Source: Amphritea sp. 1_MG-2023
GTDB lineage: Bacteria > Pseudomonadota > Gammaproteobacteria > Pseudomonadales > Balneatricaceae
Assembly (NCBI RefSeq): GCF_030547545.1
Contig: NZ_JAUOQE010000004.1
Coordinates: 84,412 to 148,411, forward strand
Direction: 5' to 3'
DNA length: 64,000 bases
Positions 46,268 to 54,802 of the stretch are shown in pieces (the stretch's first letter is position 1; every line of letters starts with the position of its first letter). A model generated the notes under the pieces. That model was not told the DNA's origin. It saw only the letters and a program-made list of their open reading frames with translations, and made no database searches. The position numbers were made by a program, and so were the translations under genes.

Positions 46268-46331
46268 AACTGTATTATCGGCTCAAAGTACTGGTTATTT
46301 ATACAGACAACAATACCCTAGATAGCGCCAT

Positions 46332-46359
46332 AAAAAAAGCCGTGCAGTGCACGGCTTTA
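46332..46359 (-). terminator. Rho-independent terminator after aspS
   Basis: On the minus strand, AAAGCCGTGCA pairs with TGCACGGCTTT, followed by T's (46332-46338). The stem is perfect. It separates aspS from ruvCAB. Confidence 0.9.
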
Positions 46360-46378
46360 TCATTAAACACGCAATACT

Positions 46379-48142
46379 TTAAGGTGTTTTACGTAGCTTA
46401 ATATTCAATTCACGTAGCTGTGCCGCACTCACTTCACCCGGCGCCTGCGTCATCATACAAGCCGAACTCTGTGTTTTAGGGAAGGCAATCACTTCACGAA
46501 TAGAGTCGGTGTTCGTCATCAGCATAATCAGACGATCCAAACCAAACGCCAGACCTCCATGCGGTGGCGCACCAAACTTAAGCGCATTCAATAGGAAGCC
46601 AAATTTATCATCGGCTTCCTCTTCAGAGATACCCAAGATATCCAGCACAGAGGCCTGCATTGCCTGATCATGAATACGGATTGAACCACCACCCAATTCA
46701 CAACCGTTCAAGACCATGTCATAGGCACGGGATAACGCTGTCAGCGGGCTCGCCTTAAGCTCTTCCGGACTACAACTTGGCGCAGTAAACGGGTGATGCA
46801 GCGCCGTTAAGCCACCATTATCGGTTGCTTCAAACATCGGGAAGTCGACCACCCATAATGGGGCCCACTCACACTGAGCCATCTCAAGGTCTTCACCCGC
46901 TTTAATACGCAGTGCACCCAAGGCTTCAGAAACAATTTTTTCCTTATCCGCACCGAAGAAAATGATATCGCCATTTTCAGCACCCAAGCGCTCCATAATG
47001 GCCATCGCGACATCGGCACCCAAGAACTTAACGATTGGAGACTGTAAGCCTTCAACACCTTTTTCAAGTTCGTTGACTTTAATCCATGCCAAGCCTTTAG
47101 CACCGTAAATGCTGACGAATTTTGTATATTCGTCGATAATTTTACGGGTTAATTTAGCGCCACCAGGCACTTTCAATGCAGCTACACGCCCTTGAGGATC
47201 CTTAGCCGGTCCGGCAAATACCTTGAATTCAATCTCAGCCATCAGATCGGCAACGTCAACCAGTTCCATCGGGTAACGCAGATCGGGTTTATCCGATCCA
47301 TAACGCTGCATCGCTTCGCCATACGGCATCCGTGGAAATTCACCTAGATCAATCCCTTTCAACTCAAGGAATAGCTTGCGAATCATGGTCTCGGCGATGG
47401 ACATGATCTCTTGCTCATCGAGGAATGAGGCTTCAATATCGATCTGAGTAAACTCAGGTTGACGATCGGCCCGCAGGTCTTCGTCACGGAAACATTTTGC
47501 CACTTGATAATAACGATCGAAACCGGCCACCATCAATAACTGCTTAAATAACTGCGGCGACTGTGGCAAGGCAAAGAAATGCCCTTCATGTACTCGACTT
47601 GGCACCAGATAATCACGCGCACCTTCTGGCGTTGCTCGGTTTAGAATAGGGGTTTCAATATCAAGAAAACCATGCTCATCGAGATAGTTACGAATCGCCA
47701 TGGTGACCTTCGAGCGAAAGCGCATTTTCTCTTGCATTTCAGGACGACGCAGATCGATATAACGATGCCGCAAACGCACTTCCTCACCCACCTGCTGATG
47801 CTCATCCAACTGGAAAGGCGGTGTTTCTGACTTATTCAGAAGCACTAGCTCTTTACCTAGTACTTCGATCTCACCGGTTGGCATCTCTGGGTTAATAGTA
47901 CCGTCAGGGCGACCGCGGACAGTCCCCTTAACCTCGACAACATATTCATTCCGGCAGCTATCGGCCAACGCGAAGCTCTCTTCACGATCAGGATCGAAGA
48001 CTACTTGAGTGAGACCCTCACGGTCACGAAGATCCAGAAAGATAACCCCACCGTGGTCACGACGACGGTGAATCCACCCCGTCAAAGTAATGTCTTCGCC
48101 GATATGCTCTTTTCTGAGATCGCCGCAATAATGACTGCGCAT
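46379..48142 (-). CDS. aspS: Aspartyl-tRNA synthetase
   Basis: This is a 587-residue bacterial-type class II synthetase. The N-terminal OB anticodon-binding domain (about 1-105, [23 protein letters not shown]) is followed by motif 2 [20 protein letters not shown] and a GAD insertion domain. Motif 3 [14 protein letters not shown] lies near the C-terminus. A tRNA-Asp gene lies at the far right of the window. It is downstream of the FmdB-type gene on the same strand with a 58-bp gap. Confidence 0.96.
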   Translation of the reverse strand: MRSHYCGDLRKEHIGEDITLTGWIHRRRDHGGVIFLDLRDREGLTQVVFDPDREESFALADSCRNEYVVEVKGTVRGRPDGTINPEMPTGEIEVLGKELVLLNKSETPPFQLDEHQQVGEEVRLRHRYIDLRRPEMQEKMRFRSKVTMAIRNYLDEHGFLDIETPILNRATPEGARDYLVPSRVHEGHFFALPQSPQLFKQLLMVAGFDRYYQVAKCFRDEDLRADRQPEFTQIDIEASFLDEQEIMSIAETMIRKLFLELKGIDLGEFPRMPYGEAMQRYGSDKPDLRYPMELVDVADLMAEIEFKVFAGPAKDPQGRVAALKVPGGAKLTRKIIDEYTKFVSIYGAKGLAWIKVNELEKGVEGLQSPIVKFLGADVAMAIMERLGAENGDIIFFGADKEKIVSEALGALRIKAGEDLEMAQCEWAPLWVVDFPMFEATDNGGLTALHHPFTAPSCSPEELKASPLTALSRAYDMVLNGCELGGGSIRIHDQAMQASVLDILGISEEEADDKFGFLLNALKFGAPPHGGLAFGLDRLIMLMTNTDSIREVIAFPKTQSSACMMTQAPGEVSAAQLRELNIKLRKTP

Positions 48143-48200
48143 AGTTAGATGTTCCTGTTACTTAGCAAGCTGAATCAGTGTTTATTCAGACAATTAAAAA

Positions 48201-48428
48201 TCAGTTTCCGGAATTGTTCTGGCTACTCGCCAGATTCTTTTTCTTACCGGTTTTAAAATCAGTTTCATACCAACCGGTGCCCGATAGTCTGAAACCTGAC
48301 GCGGACACTTTTTTTATCACGTCTGCAGATTCACAGACGGCGCACTCAGGCGCTGGCGCATCAGACTTCAGCAGCAACTTTTCAAATTCATGACCACAAT
48401 CACGGCATGCAAAATCGAAGATTGGCAT
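48201..48428 (-). CDS. FmdB-family zinc-ribbon protein
   Basis: This is a 75-residue protein with one CxxC...CxxC zinc ribbon: C8 and C11 in FACRDCGHEFEKL, C29 and C32 in CAVCES. The C-terminus GFRLSGTGWYETDFKTGKKK is family-typical. It is a regulator-type or chaperone-like family of unclear function, often next to aspS in this group. It is probably the first gene of the aspS transcript. Confidence 0.88.
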   Translation of the reverse strand: MPIFDFACRDCGHEFEKLLLKSDAPAPECAVCESADVIKKVSASGFRLSGTGWYETDFKTGKKKNLASSQNNSGN

Positions 48429-48613
48429 CGTTGGTAGTTTTTCCTATGAAATAGAGACACATCACAAAGCGACTAGCAGTACATCAGGCCTATGTCGTTA
48501 ACAGGCCATGAGCAGTCAACGGACAACAATCACCGTCGCCTTGCCAAGAAAAGCGCAAATTATACCTGATTTATTGCCCGCTGACAGGGCATTTGTGGCT
48601 TTTCAATGAGAAA

Positions 48614-49069
48614 TCAGTCGATCAAATTTCGCGCCACAAAATTAACCTTTTGCGGCATCATCAGCCGCAATTTCTCATGAATATCCCTAATATCCGCAGC
48701 ACCATAGGGCTTTACGGGTGATGCCCCCCAGATAGGTGCAGGCCAAGCCGCATCACCTTCATAGCGAACAACATGATGAATATGTAGCTGCTTTACGACA
48801 TTACCCAATGCAGCGATATTTATTTTATCCGCATCGAAAACATCGTGTAGATTTTCAGCCAAGAACGATGACTCCTGCAAAAACTGCGCCTGATCAGCGA
48901 GCGATAAATGATAGATTTCACTCACATCGGCCCGCCGAGGCACTAAAATAAACCACGGGTACTGAGCATCATTCATCAGTAATAAGCGGCACAACGGGAA
49001 ATCCCCCAAAGTGACGCAGTCATTATCCAGACGAGCGTCTAGCTCAAATTCTAACTCTAGCTCATCCAT
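48614..49069 (-). CDS. HIT-domain protein
   Basis: This is a 151-residue histidine-triad family hydrolase. The HIT motif is HIHHV at 96-100 in VKQLHIHHVVRYEGDAAWPAPIWG, and LMNDAQYPWFILVPRR at 31-46 is the nucleotide-binding part. The N-terminus is very acidic (MDELELEFELDARLDND). It would hydrolyse nucleotidyl conjugates such as AMP-linked or dinucleoside polyphosphates. It is transcribed alone, divergent from the FemAB-like gene. Confidence 0.9.
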   Translation of the reverse strand: MDELELEFELDARLDNDCVTLGDFPLCRLLLMNDAQYPWFILVPRRADVSEIYHLSLADQAQFLQESSFLAENLHDVFDADKINIAALGNVVKQLHIHHVVRYEGDAAWPAPIWGASPVKPYGAADIRDIHEKLRLMMPQKVNFVARNLID

Positions 49070-49233
49070 TTTTTTCTCCTAGCTTAAAGGTTACTGCAAC
49101 CCTATGATAGGGCTAATGCACGGCGACGTGATGTTGCCAAGTCGCTTATTGCTGCCGGCCATACATTAAAATTTAATGCTTTATTATCGGCTAGTTAGAT
49201 AATAAATACGAGATCTGAACAGTATAGGACAAT

Positions 49234-50400
49234 ATGCCACAATTCAATTTTTATAGCGCTATCGAACAGATTGGCGCAGCTTGCTGGAACAGCCTATGCA
49301 CCACCCAGTACCCTTTTTTACGCTATGAATACCTCTATGCATTAGAACATTCGGGTAGCGTGTCGCCCAACACCGGCTGGCAACCTTGCCACCTGGTTGT
49401 TAGTGAAGCAGATCAAACCATCGCCATTATGCCGCTTTATCTTAAAAGTCACTCTTACGGCGAGTATGTGTTTGATTGGAGCTGGGCCGATGCTTACCAA
49501 CGTCATGGTCTTGAATACTACCCTAAACTCGTCACCGCCATCCCATTCACGCCCTGCTACGGGCCTCGACTCATGCTACAGCGCGACCTCAATGAAGCGG
49601 CGCAACAAGCGCTCACGGAGCAGGTTTTAGCCGCTATCATGCAGCTTGCATCTCAATACCACGCCTCCGGCTGGCACGGCCTGTTTATCAGCGATACGCT
49701 ACTGAATAAGAGTCAACAGCCACAACTGAATTATCGTCTAGGCACTCAATACCACTGGTTTAACCGTGATTATCACTGTTTTGACGATTTTCTGGCCACC
49801 TTCAGTTCCCGAAAACGTAAAAACCTACGCAAAGAACGCAATAAAATCATCGCCCATAATATTCAGCATCGATTCATCAGTGGCACCCAACTCACCGATA
49901 CCATGCTCGGTCAGTTTTATCAGTTTTACCAAACCACCTATCTCAAACGCGGTCGTCAGGGTTATCTAAACGAAGCGTTCTTCCACTTGCTACGCGATAA
50001 CTTGGCAGATCAGCTACATATCTGTTTTGCCTATGATCTAAACCAGAGTGATACCGATGCCGTCGCGGGCGCGCTTTTTTTTGAGGGTGATGACACACTC
50101 TATGGCCGCTACTGGGGTGCGTTAGCCGAGTATGATAGCCTGCACTTCGAAACCTGTTACTATCAAGGCATTGAATATTGCATTCGCCATCAACTGCAGC
50201 GATTTGATCCCGGCGCACAGGGCGAACACAAGGTGCAACGAGGCTTCGAGCCGATTGAAACATGGTCGGCTCATTGGTTAGCGCAGCCTGAATTTCAGCA
50301 AGCAGTGCAACAATTTACGGCCGAGGAAGCTGAGCTGGTCTATCAAGAAATGGACCGACTTCGAGATCGACTGCCATTCAAAACCACTGATAACGGTTAA
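49234..50400 (+). CDS. FemAB/GNAT-like acyltransferase (DUF482 family)
   Basis: This 388-residue protein matches the PF04339 type, a FemAB-like acetyltransferase superfamily found in proteobacteria. Landmarks are PCHLVVSEADQTIAIMPLYLKSHSYGEYVFDWSWADAY near 50-88, RKRKNLRKERNKI at about 189-201, GALFFEGDDTLYGRYWGAL around 272-290 and the C-terminal VQRGFEPIETWSAHWL. The acceptor is unknown. GGA lies seven bases before ATG. Confidence 0.85.
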   Translation: MPQFNFYSAIEQIGAACWNSLCTTQYPFLRYEYLYALEHSGSVSPNTGWQPCHLVVSEADQTIAIMPLYLKSHSYGEYVFDWSWADAYQRHGLEYYPKLVTAIPFTPCYGPRLMLQRDLNEAAQQALTEQVLAAIMQLASQYHASGWHGLFISDTLLNKSQQPQLNYRLGTQYHWFNRDYHCFDDFLATFSSRKRKNLRKERNKIIAHNIQHRFISGTQLTDTMLGQFYQFYQTTYLKRGRQGYLNEAFFHLLRDNLADQLHICFAYDLNQSDTDAVAGALFFEGDDTLYGRYWGALAEYDSLHFETCYYQGIEYCIRHQLQRFDPGAQGEHKVQRGFEPIETWSAHWLAQPEFQQAVQQFTAEEAELVYQEMDRLRDRLPFKTTDNG

Positions 50401-50710
50401 CCGTTAATCATTATGTACGCCTTAAATAGCGTTACTTGCCATAGCCTCATTATCATCTCTCCTCATCCGCGGCCTGATAATCTTGACGTAGAGATCGCGC
50501 CGCGAGACTCAAACAATAAAAACACGCCTCTCATGAGATACATCAAACAATCAACAGCCTGATCAAAAAGCAGCCAATCAACCGCCAATAAAATTAGTCA
50601 TATGCCAATCTATTGCTAAAATGATTAGCAGGCGGGAGTACATATTTGACATATGAGCCTTTGCTCCTTCAGACGAATGAGCAGCACTACAATAATAAGG
50701 GGGTTATAAG
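50401..50710. other. 310-bp gap before the small 93-residue gene
   Basis: No gene is visible. A TTGACA at 50646-50651 lacks a -10 at the right distance. A strong AAGGGGG ribosome site stands eight bases before the next ATG. Confidence 0.5.
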
Positions 50711-50992
50711 ATGTTAACCTACGAAGAATGCCTCGAACTAAGCGATCTAACCGAAGACGAAGTTGAGGCAATAGCGGAGCATGAGCATACCGACCCAATC
50801 ATCGCGATGGCAATGGGGCATTACCTATGTTGTCATCAAGGTGAAAGCAAAGTGAAAAAGATTATTCTTGAAGATATCGCCAAGGCTCAACGCAGAGGAG
50901 ATACCAAACACGAGAAGGTCCTGCGTCGTGTGCTCGCACATTTTATCAAGACGCATCCTGACCATCTAAATAAGATAGCCAAGGTCAGTTAG
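50711..50992 (+). CDS. Small soluble protein of unknown function
   Basis: This is a 93-residue protein I cannot assign to a family. It reads as all-helical: an acidic first half (YEECLELSDLTEDEVEAIAEHEHTDPIIAMAMG) and a basic second half (KVKKIILEDIAKAQRRGDTKHEKVLRRVLAHFIKTHP). It has no signal or membrane segment. The strong ribosome site and own terminator support a real, well-expressed gene. Confidence 0.8.
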   Translation: MLTYEECLELSDLTEDEVEAIAEHEHTDPIIAMAMGHYLCCHQGESKVKKIILEDIAKAQRRGDTKHEKVLRRVLAHFIKTHPDHLNKIAKVS

Positions 50993-51002
50993 GCAACGCA
51001 AA

Positions 51003-51030
51003 AATCACTGCCCAACGCGGGCAGTTTTTT
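51003..51030 (+). terminator. Rho-independent terminator of the 93-residue gene
   Basis: ACTGCCC (51007-51013), a five-base loop, GGGCAGT (51019-51025), then T's. Confidence 0.88.
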
Positions 51031-51175
51031 GCTTTTTCAGCGCCCTATTTCAACATGCCGACTCAAGCTTGAGTCATAGGCGGTGGTTTTTTATTTCCTT
51101 TTTCACAACATTCTCCTTCATTAATATCACTCATTGCCGATAACGTTTGCATAATAGGCGTAAAACAGACGTGAT

Positions 51176-52327
51176 ATGGAATCGCTAAAACGAGAGAACA
51201 ATGACCTAAAACGGTCGCTTAGATTGCTGACCCATAAAACAAAACAGAATGAGACTGTATTACAGTCATTTTTTGATATGGAAATACGCCTGCTCGGCTG
51301 TCATCAGCTGGCCGAACTTTTAGACTTAATTTTGCTGGAGTTCAAGCAGCACTTCCATCTCACCGCCGTCAATTTAATTCTCTTCGATCCAGAGCAAGCA
51401 GCGCGCGGGCTACTCGATGATGACACATCACAAGCGACATGCAGCCTCCGCTTTGTTGACAATCACCGACTCCTAAAAAGTCTATTTCCTAACGCGACAC
51501 TCAGATTTGGTCAACTAAGCCCGCCAATAAACAGCATCGCATTTCCGAACACTCCGTCTATTCACAGTAGCGCCCTACTCCCCCTGATACGTCATAATTG
51601 CCTGATTGGCAGCTTACATCTCGGCAGCAATGATCCCTCTCGATATAGTGACGAGATTAACTACGATTACCTCGAGCATCTCGCATCGGTGATCGCAGTG
51701 TGTATTGAGAACTGTATCAATCAGCAAAATTTGAAGCGCTTGAGCACTATCGATATGCTCACCAAAGTTCATAACCGTCGCGCTTTTGATCAAGAACTGC
51801 TTAAAGAACTTTCCCGAGTCTCACGCCTGAAAATACAATTAAGTTGTCTGTTCATTGATCTAGACTATTTCAAGCTTGTGAATGATAACTTTGGCCATCA
51901 AATAGGCGATCGGGTACTTCAATCCATCGGCTTGCTATTGAAACAAAATCTGCGCAAAACGGACTTTGTCGCCCGTTACGGTGGTGAGGAGTTTGCCATT
52001 CTTCTGCCCAACTGTAGTATGGAAAAAACCCTCCAAATCAGTGAGCAGTTACGCAAAAAAATCGCCAACATGGTGATGCATAATGATGACCACCTCCCTT
52101 TCAGAATTAGTGCATCTATTGGTTGCACTCACTGCACCCCGATCAATACCACTACGGATGATCTGAACGCACAAGCACATGCATTATTAAAAGCCGCCGA
52201 TGCAGCGGTCTATGCGGCCAAGGAAAAAGGCAGAAATCGGATTGAGTACCGAGACCTGCCTGATCGACAAGCATCACTATGGCGTCATGCTAATAGACTG
52301 ACGAGCTCATCTTTAATGGATAACTAG
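51176..52327 (+). CDS. Diguanylate cyclase with N-terminal GAF/DUF484-like domain
   Basis: This is a 383-residue protein: a coiled-coil start (1-35), a GAF- or DUF484-like sensor (about 36-185, ending LEHLASVIAVCIENCINQQNL) and a GGDEF domain from about 190. RYGGEEF at 267-273 is an active-site form, and R260-x-x-D263 five residues before is the c-di-GMP inhibitory site. It should make c-di-GMP with product feedback. No membrane segment is seen. Its stop overlaps the end of the convergent hemerythrin gene by four bases. Confidence 0.9.
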   Translation: MESLKRENNDLKRSLRLLTHKTKQNETVLQSFFDMEIRLLGCHQLAELLDLILLEFKQHFHLTAVNLILFDPEQAARGLLDDDTSQATCSLRFVDNHRLLKSLFPNATLRFGQLSPPINSIAFPNTPSIHSSALLPLIRHNCLIGSLHLGSNDPSRYSDEINYDYLEHLASVIAVCIENCINQQNLKRLSTIDMLTKVHNRRAFDQELLKELSRVSRLKIQLSCLFIDLDYFKLVNDNFGHQIGDRVLQSIGLLLKQNLRKTDFVARYGGEEFAILLPNCSMEKTLQISEQLRKKIANMVMHNDDHLPFRISASIGCTHCTPINTTTDDLNAQAHALLKAADAAVYAAKEKGRNRIEYRDLPDRQASLWRHANRLTSSSLMDN

Positions 52328-52872
52328 TGCATATCCCTCAGTAGCTCGGTGTAGAGATCAATGTAACGTTGTTTCTGTTTCTCACCAAACAGAGGATCAT
52401 CCATGATCGGTAATTCTAACGCCAGCTTGTCCCACTGCTCATCGGTGGCGACATCCTCTAGCAGAGGGAAAAGCGTCCCCTCTTCCAGATTAAGGTGCTC
52501 AATCTGCGCATTGAGAAAAGCCTCTAACTTAGCCGTAAACTGATCCATTGGCACCACGGCATCAGTCAACACACACTCAACCGCTTCGATCACATCATTG
52601 CTACGCTGTTTAAGCTGCTGATGATCTTCGATACAACGGACAATAGCCTCGTCTAGCTCCGGACACCCAGCTCCTTTAAACATCTCATACATTTGATCTT
52701 CACAAGGATGATGATAAGCATCGGCATAACAACTAATGTAATCAACCGCATCGGCTAGCAATAAAAAGTTTGGCATCTCGCCTCGCTTCAGCTCTTCCAG
52801 CTTATTACTCAGCACCGCTAGCAGTTTATTTAGATTGACATGATCCTGATGTAAATCGCTCAATATCGTCAT
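52324..52872 (-). CDS. Hemerythrin (HHE) domain protein
   Basis: This is a 182-residue four-helix protein. H11, H54 or H55, E58, H84, H126 and E130 fit the di-iron ligand pattern (DLHQDHVNL, YHHPCEDQMYEMF, EDHQQL, IEHLNLEEGTLFPLL). Such proteins bind O2 or NO, or handle iron-sulfur stress. The frame opens at 52941, but GGAG six bases before ATG 52872 and the family-typical start decide for 52872. The gap to the HAD gene upstream is 76 bp. Confidence 0.86.
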   Translation of the reverse strand: MTILSDLHQDHVNLNKLLAVLSNKLEELKRGEMPNFLLLADAVDYISCYADAYHHPCEDQMYEMFKGAGCPELDEAIVRCIEDHQQLKQRSNDVIEAVECVLTDAVVPMDQFTAKLEAFLNAQIEHLNLEEGTLFPLLEDVATDEQWDKLALELPIMDDPLFGEKQKQRYIDLYTELLRDMH

Positions 52873-52948
52873 AGTAATCTCCTCTCGAATAATCACACTA
52901 TACTCGAGACTTCTTAACCAATCTTGACTAGCATCAAGCAACCGTACT

Positions 52949-53551
52949 TCAAGGTATTAACAATTGGTGTAACTCCGCCAGCGTATCCACCTTTAAATCC
53001 GTCAGTTTCGGCCATGCACGATCAGCTCGATGATCAACATGAATAGTCGCCACCCCAGCGGCTCGACCGACCTCTAGATCAAAACGGAAATCGCCCACCA
53101 TCACCGCTTGATCACTATTCGCCTGCCACTGATCCAGTAACAGATGAATACCCTGAGGGTTCGGCTTAGCCAACGCATCATCTCGGCCCAGAACGGCAGC
53201 AGGATCAAAGAGTGAACCTACGCCAATAACATCTAAACAGCGCAAGGCAACGTCACGTTTATTACGCGTTAAAATACCTAAACAACAACCTCGCTCACCT
53301 AGCCAAGTTAGAAATGCGTTAACGCCGACCGCAGGCTGAACCATATCGGCGTAAAAATATTCCCACTCATCGAGTTGACGATTGAGTAACTGCTGCTCCG
53401 CCTTCGAATGCGCGGCAATGGTAGCCAAAATATCACAACCCGCCGGCAATCCAAGCTCAGCCCGAATACGCTCAAAATCATGAACCGGCTGTGTTAACGT
53501 TCCATCTAGATCGAAGATCCAATAATCAATTTCACGCAGATATTCAATCAT
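52949..53551 (-). CDS. HAD-superfamily (subfamily IA) phosphatase
   Basis: From ATG 53551 this is 200 residues. Motif I is FDLDGTLT at 13-20 with nucleophile Asp14. LGILTRNK is motif II, KPNPQG the lysine motif and MVGDFRFDLEVGRAAG motif IV. The cap is small and helical, as in phosphoglycolate phosphatase-like enzymes; the substrate is unknown. The start overlaps the end of the AlbA_2 gene by eight bases, so it is translationally coupled to it. Confidence 0.85.
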   Translation of the reverse strand: MIEYLREIDYWIFDLDGTLTQPVHDFERIRAELGLPAGCDILATIAAHSKAEQQLLNRQLDEWEYFYADMVQPAVGVNAFLTWLGERGCCLGILTRNKRDVALRCLDVIGVGSLFDPAAVLGRDDALAKPNPQGIHLLLDQWQANSDQAVMVGDFRFDLEVGRAAGVATIHVDHRADRAWPKLTDLKVDTLAELHQLLIP

Positions 53552-54359
53552 CTTTGTCTTCTTCATGTGCGTCAAGGCTATCGGTAAGCTGATCCAAGCG
53601 GCGATAAAAATCGCGCATCATCTCTCGACCGCTCGGATTGCCGTTTTGCGCCATTAGCAACACTTCCAGACCGGCAATACTGTCTTGCGAATCACGCAGC
53701 GCCTGCAGCATATTTCGTGAGCGCTTCTTGGCACTATCCGTCATTTGATCAACACGAGCCAGCATTCGCCGAACCTGACTATCAAGCTCATCCAGATGAG
53801 TCACAAGATGCACCATACCTGCCCCAAAAGCGTGATCCATTTGCCCCAAGCGCTGCTCTAACTGAGCAACCGCTTCTCGAAAGCGACTCAGAAACAGTTC
53901 GCCCTCACGATCCATAAACATCGCCAGCAACTCTTCAGGATAAAGCGCTCTGGAACGCGCATCGGCGCGAATGGCATATTCACCCCGTTGAGTACAATAA
54001 GGACGTTTATTACCTGGGGCTATTTCGAGACGAAAAAAAGGCTTACGACTGATATTTTCAATCACTAACTCTATATCGACAATGGGATAACAATCGGTCG
54101 ATTTATTAATCAAACTGAGCCTAGCGCCATCATCGACATCACAACCCACGATACGACCTCGCTGCACTCCATCGGGACTCGTATACTCATCGACACCCAC
54201 TAAAATAGCGCCTCCTTGAGCGGAATTAGCAAATGACACGAGATCGCGACTTTTTATACCACTGATTTCACGCTTAAAATCGACATCAACCCCTTCAGGC
54301 TTAGCCAACAGGCTTTTGGCCCGCTGACTCACACCACGGTATTCACGCCGCACAGACAT
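53544..54359 (-). CDS. AlbA_2/Schlafen-type putative DNA-binding protein with coiled-coil tail
   Basis: This is a 271-residue protein. Residues ~15-145 form an AlbA_2 (Schlafen-like) domain: VDVDFKREISGIKSRDLVSFANSAQGGAILVGVDE at 24-58 is the signature, followed by NISRKPFFRLEIAPGNKRPYCT and a YAIRADARSRAL end. Residues ~150-271 are predicted helical or coiled coil, with no nuclease or helicase domain. The family is found in regulators and defence proteins; the role here is unknown. It sits between a small membrane protein gene (16-bp gap) and the HAD gene. Confidence 0.75.
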   Translation of the reverse strand: MSVRREYRGVSQRAKSLLAKPEGVDVDFKREISGIKSRDLVSFANSAQGGAILVGVDEYTSPDGVQRGRIVGCDVDDGARLSLINKSTDCYPIVDIELVIENISRKPFFRLEIAPGNKRPYCTQRGEYAIRADARSRALYPEELLAMFMDREGELFLSRFREAVAQLEQRLGQMDHAFGAGMVHLVTHLDELDSQVRRMLARVDQMTDSAKKRSRNMLQALRDSQDSIAGLEVLLMAQNGNPSGREMMRDFYRRLDQLTDSLDAHEEDKDD

Positions 54360-54375
54360 CTGCGTCTCTCACTAC

Positions 54376-54762
54376 TCAGGCGTAGCTTTCATCAGCAAAT
54401 GGATCGATTGGCTGCGCCAAGACATGATCTTCACGAAAATAGAGAATCCGTCCTTCGAACGTTAAACCTTTTGATGAAAACCAGCGCAGCACTTCTTCAC
54501 GCCCTTCATCCACCTGAAAACGCTGATACCAAGCCGAGCCGATACGATAGAAATAAAGCCCGAACAGTCCGGCGGCGACACCAAAGAAAAACTCTGAACC
54601 TAAGCCGAATAACAGCGTAATAACGCCGGCAATCCAAACCCGGCTTGCTTGAGCCTTCTTTAGGGAATTAAACGCATCATCATACTGATCTTGATATTTA
54701 AGATAGCGACGATAGTTTTGTTGTAATTCAAATTTATCTTGTTCGGGGATAGTTCTGTCCAT
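54376..54762 (-). CDS. Small membrane protein with two hydrophobic helices, unknown
   Basis: This is a 128-residue protein. A polar helical N-terminus (1-40) leads to two adjacent membrane segments (about 43-58 and 60-77, VWIAGVITLLFGLGSEFFFGVAAGLFGLYFY). A soluble tail of about 50 residues follows (EEVLRWFSSKGLTFEGRILYFREDHVL). I do not recognise the family. AAGGG precedes ATG by seven bases. It is the first gene of a probable three-gene run with the AlbA_2 and HAD genes, 40 bp after pepN. Confidence 0.65.
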   Translation of the reverse strand: MDRTIPEQDKFELQQNYRRYLKYQDQYDDAFNSLKKAQASRVWIAGVITLLFGLGSEFFFGVAAGLFGLYFYRIGSAWYQRFQVDEGREEVLRWFSSKGLTFEGRILYFREDHVLAQPIDPFADESYA

Positions 54763-54802
54763 TTTATTACCCTTTCTCTACAGGCATACGTTTACAAAGC
54801 CC

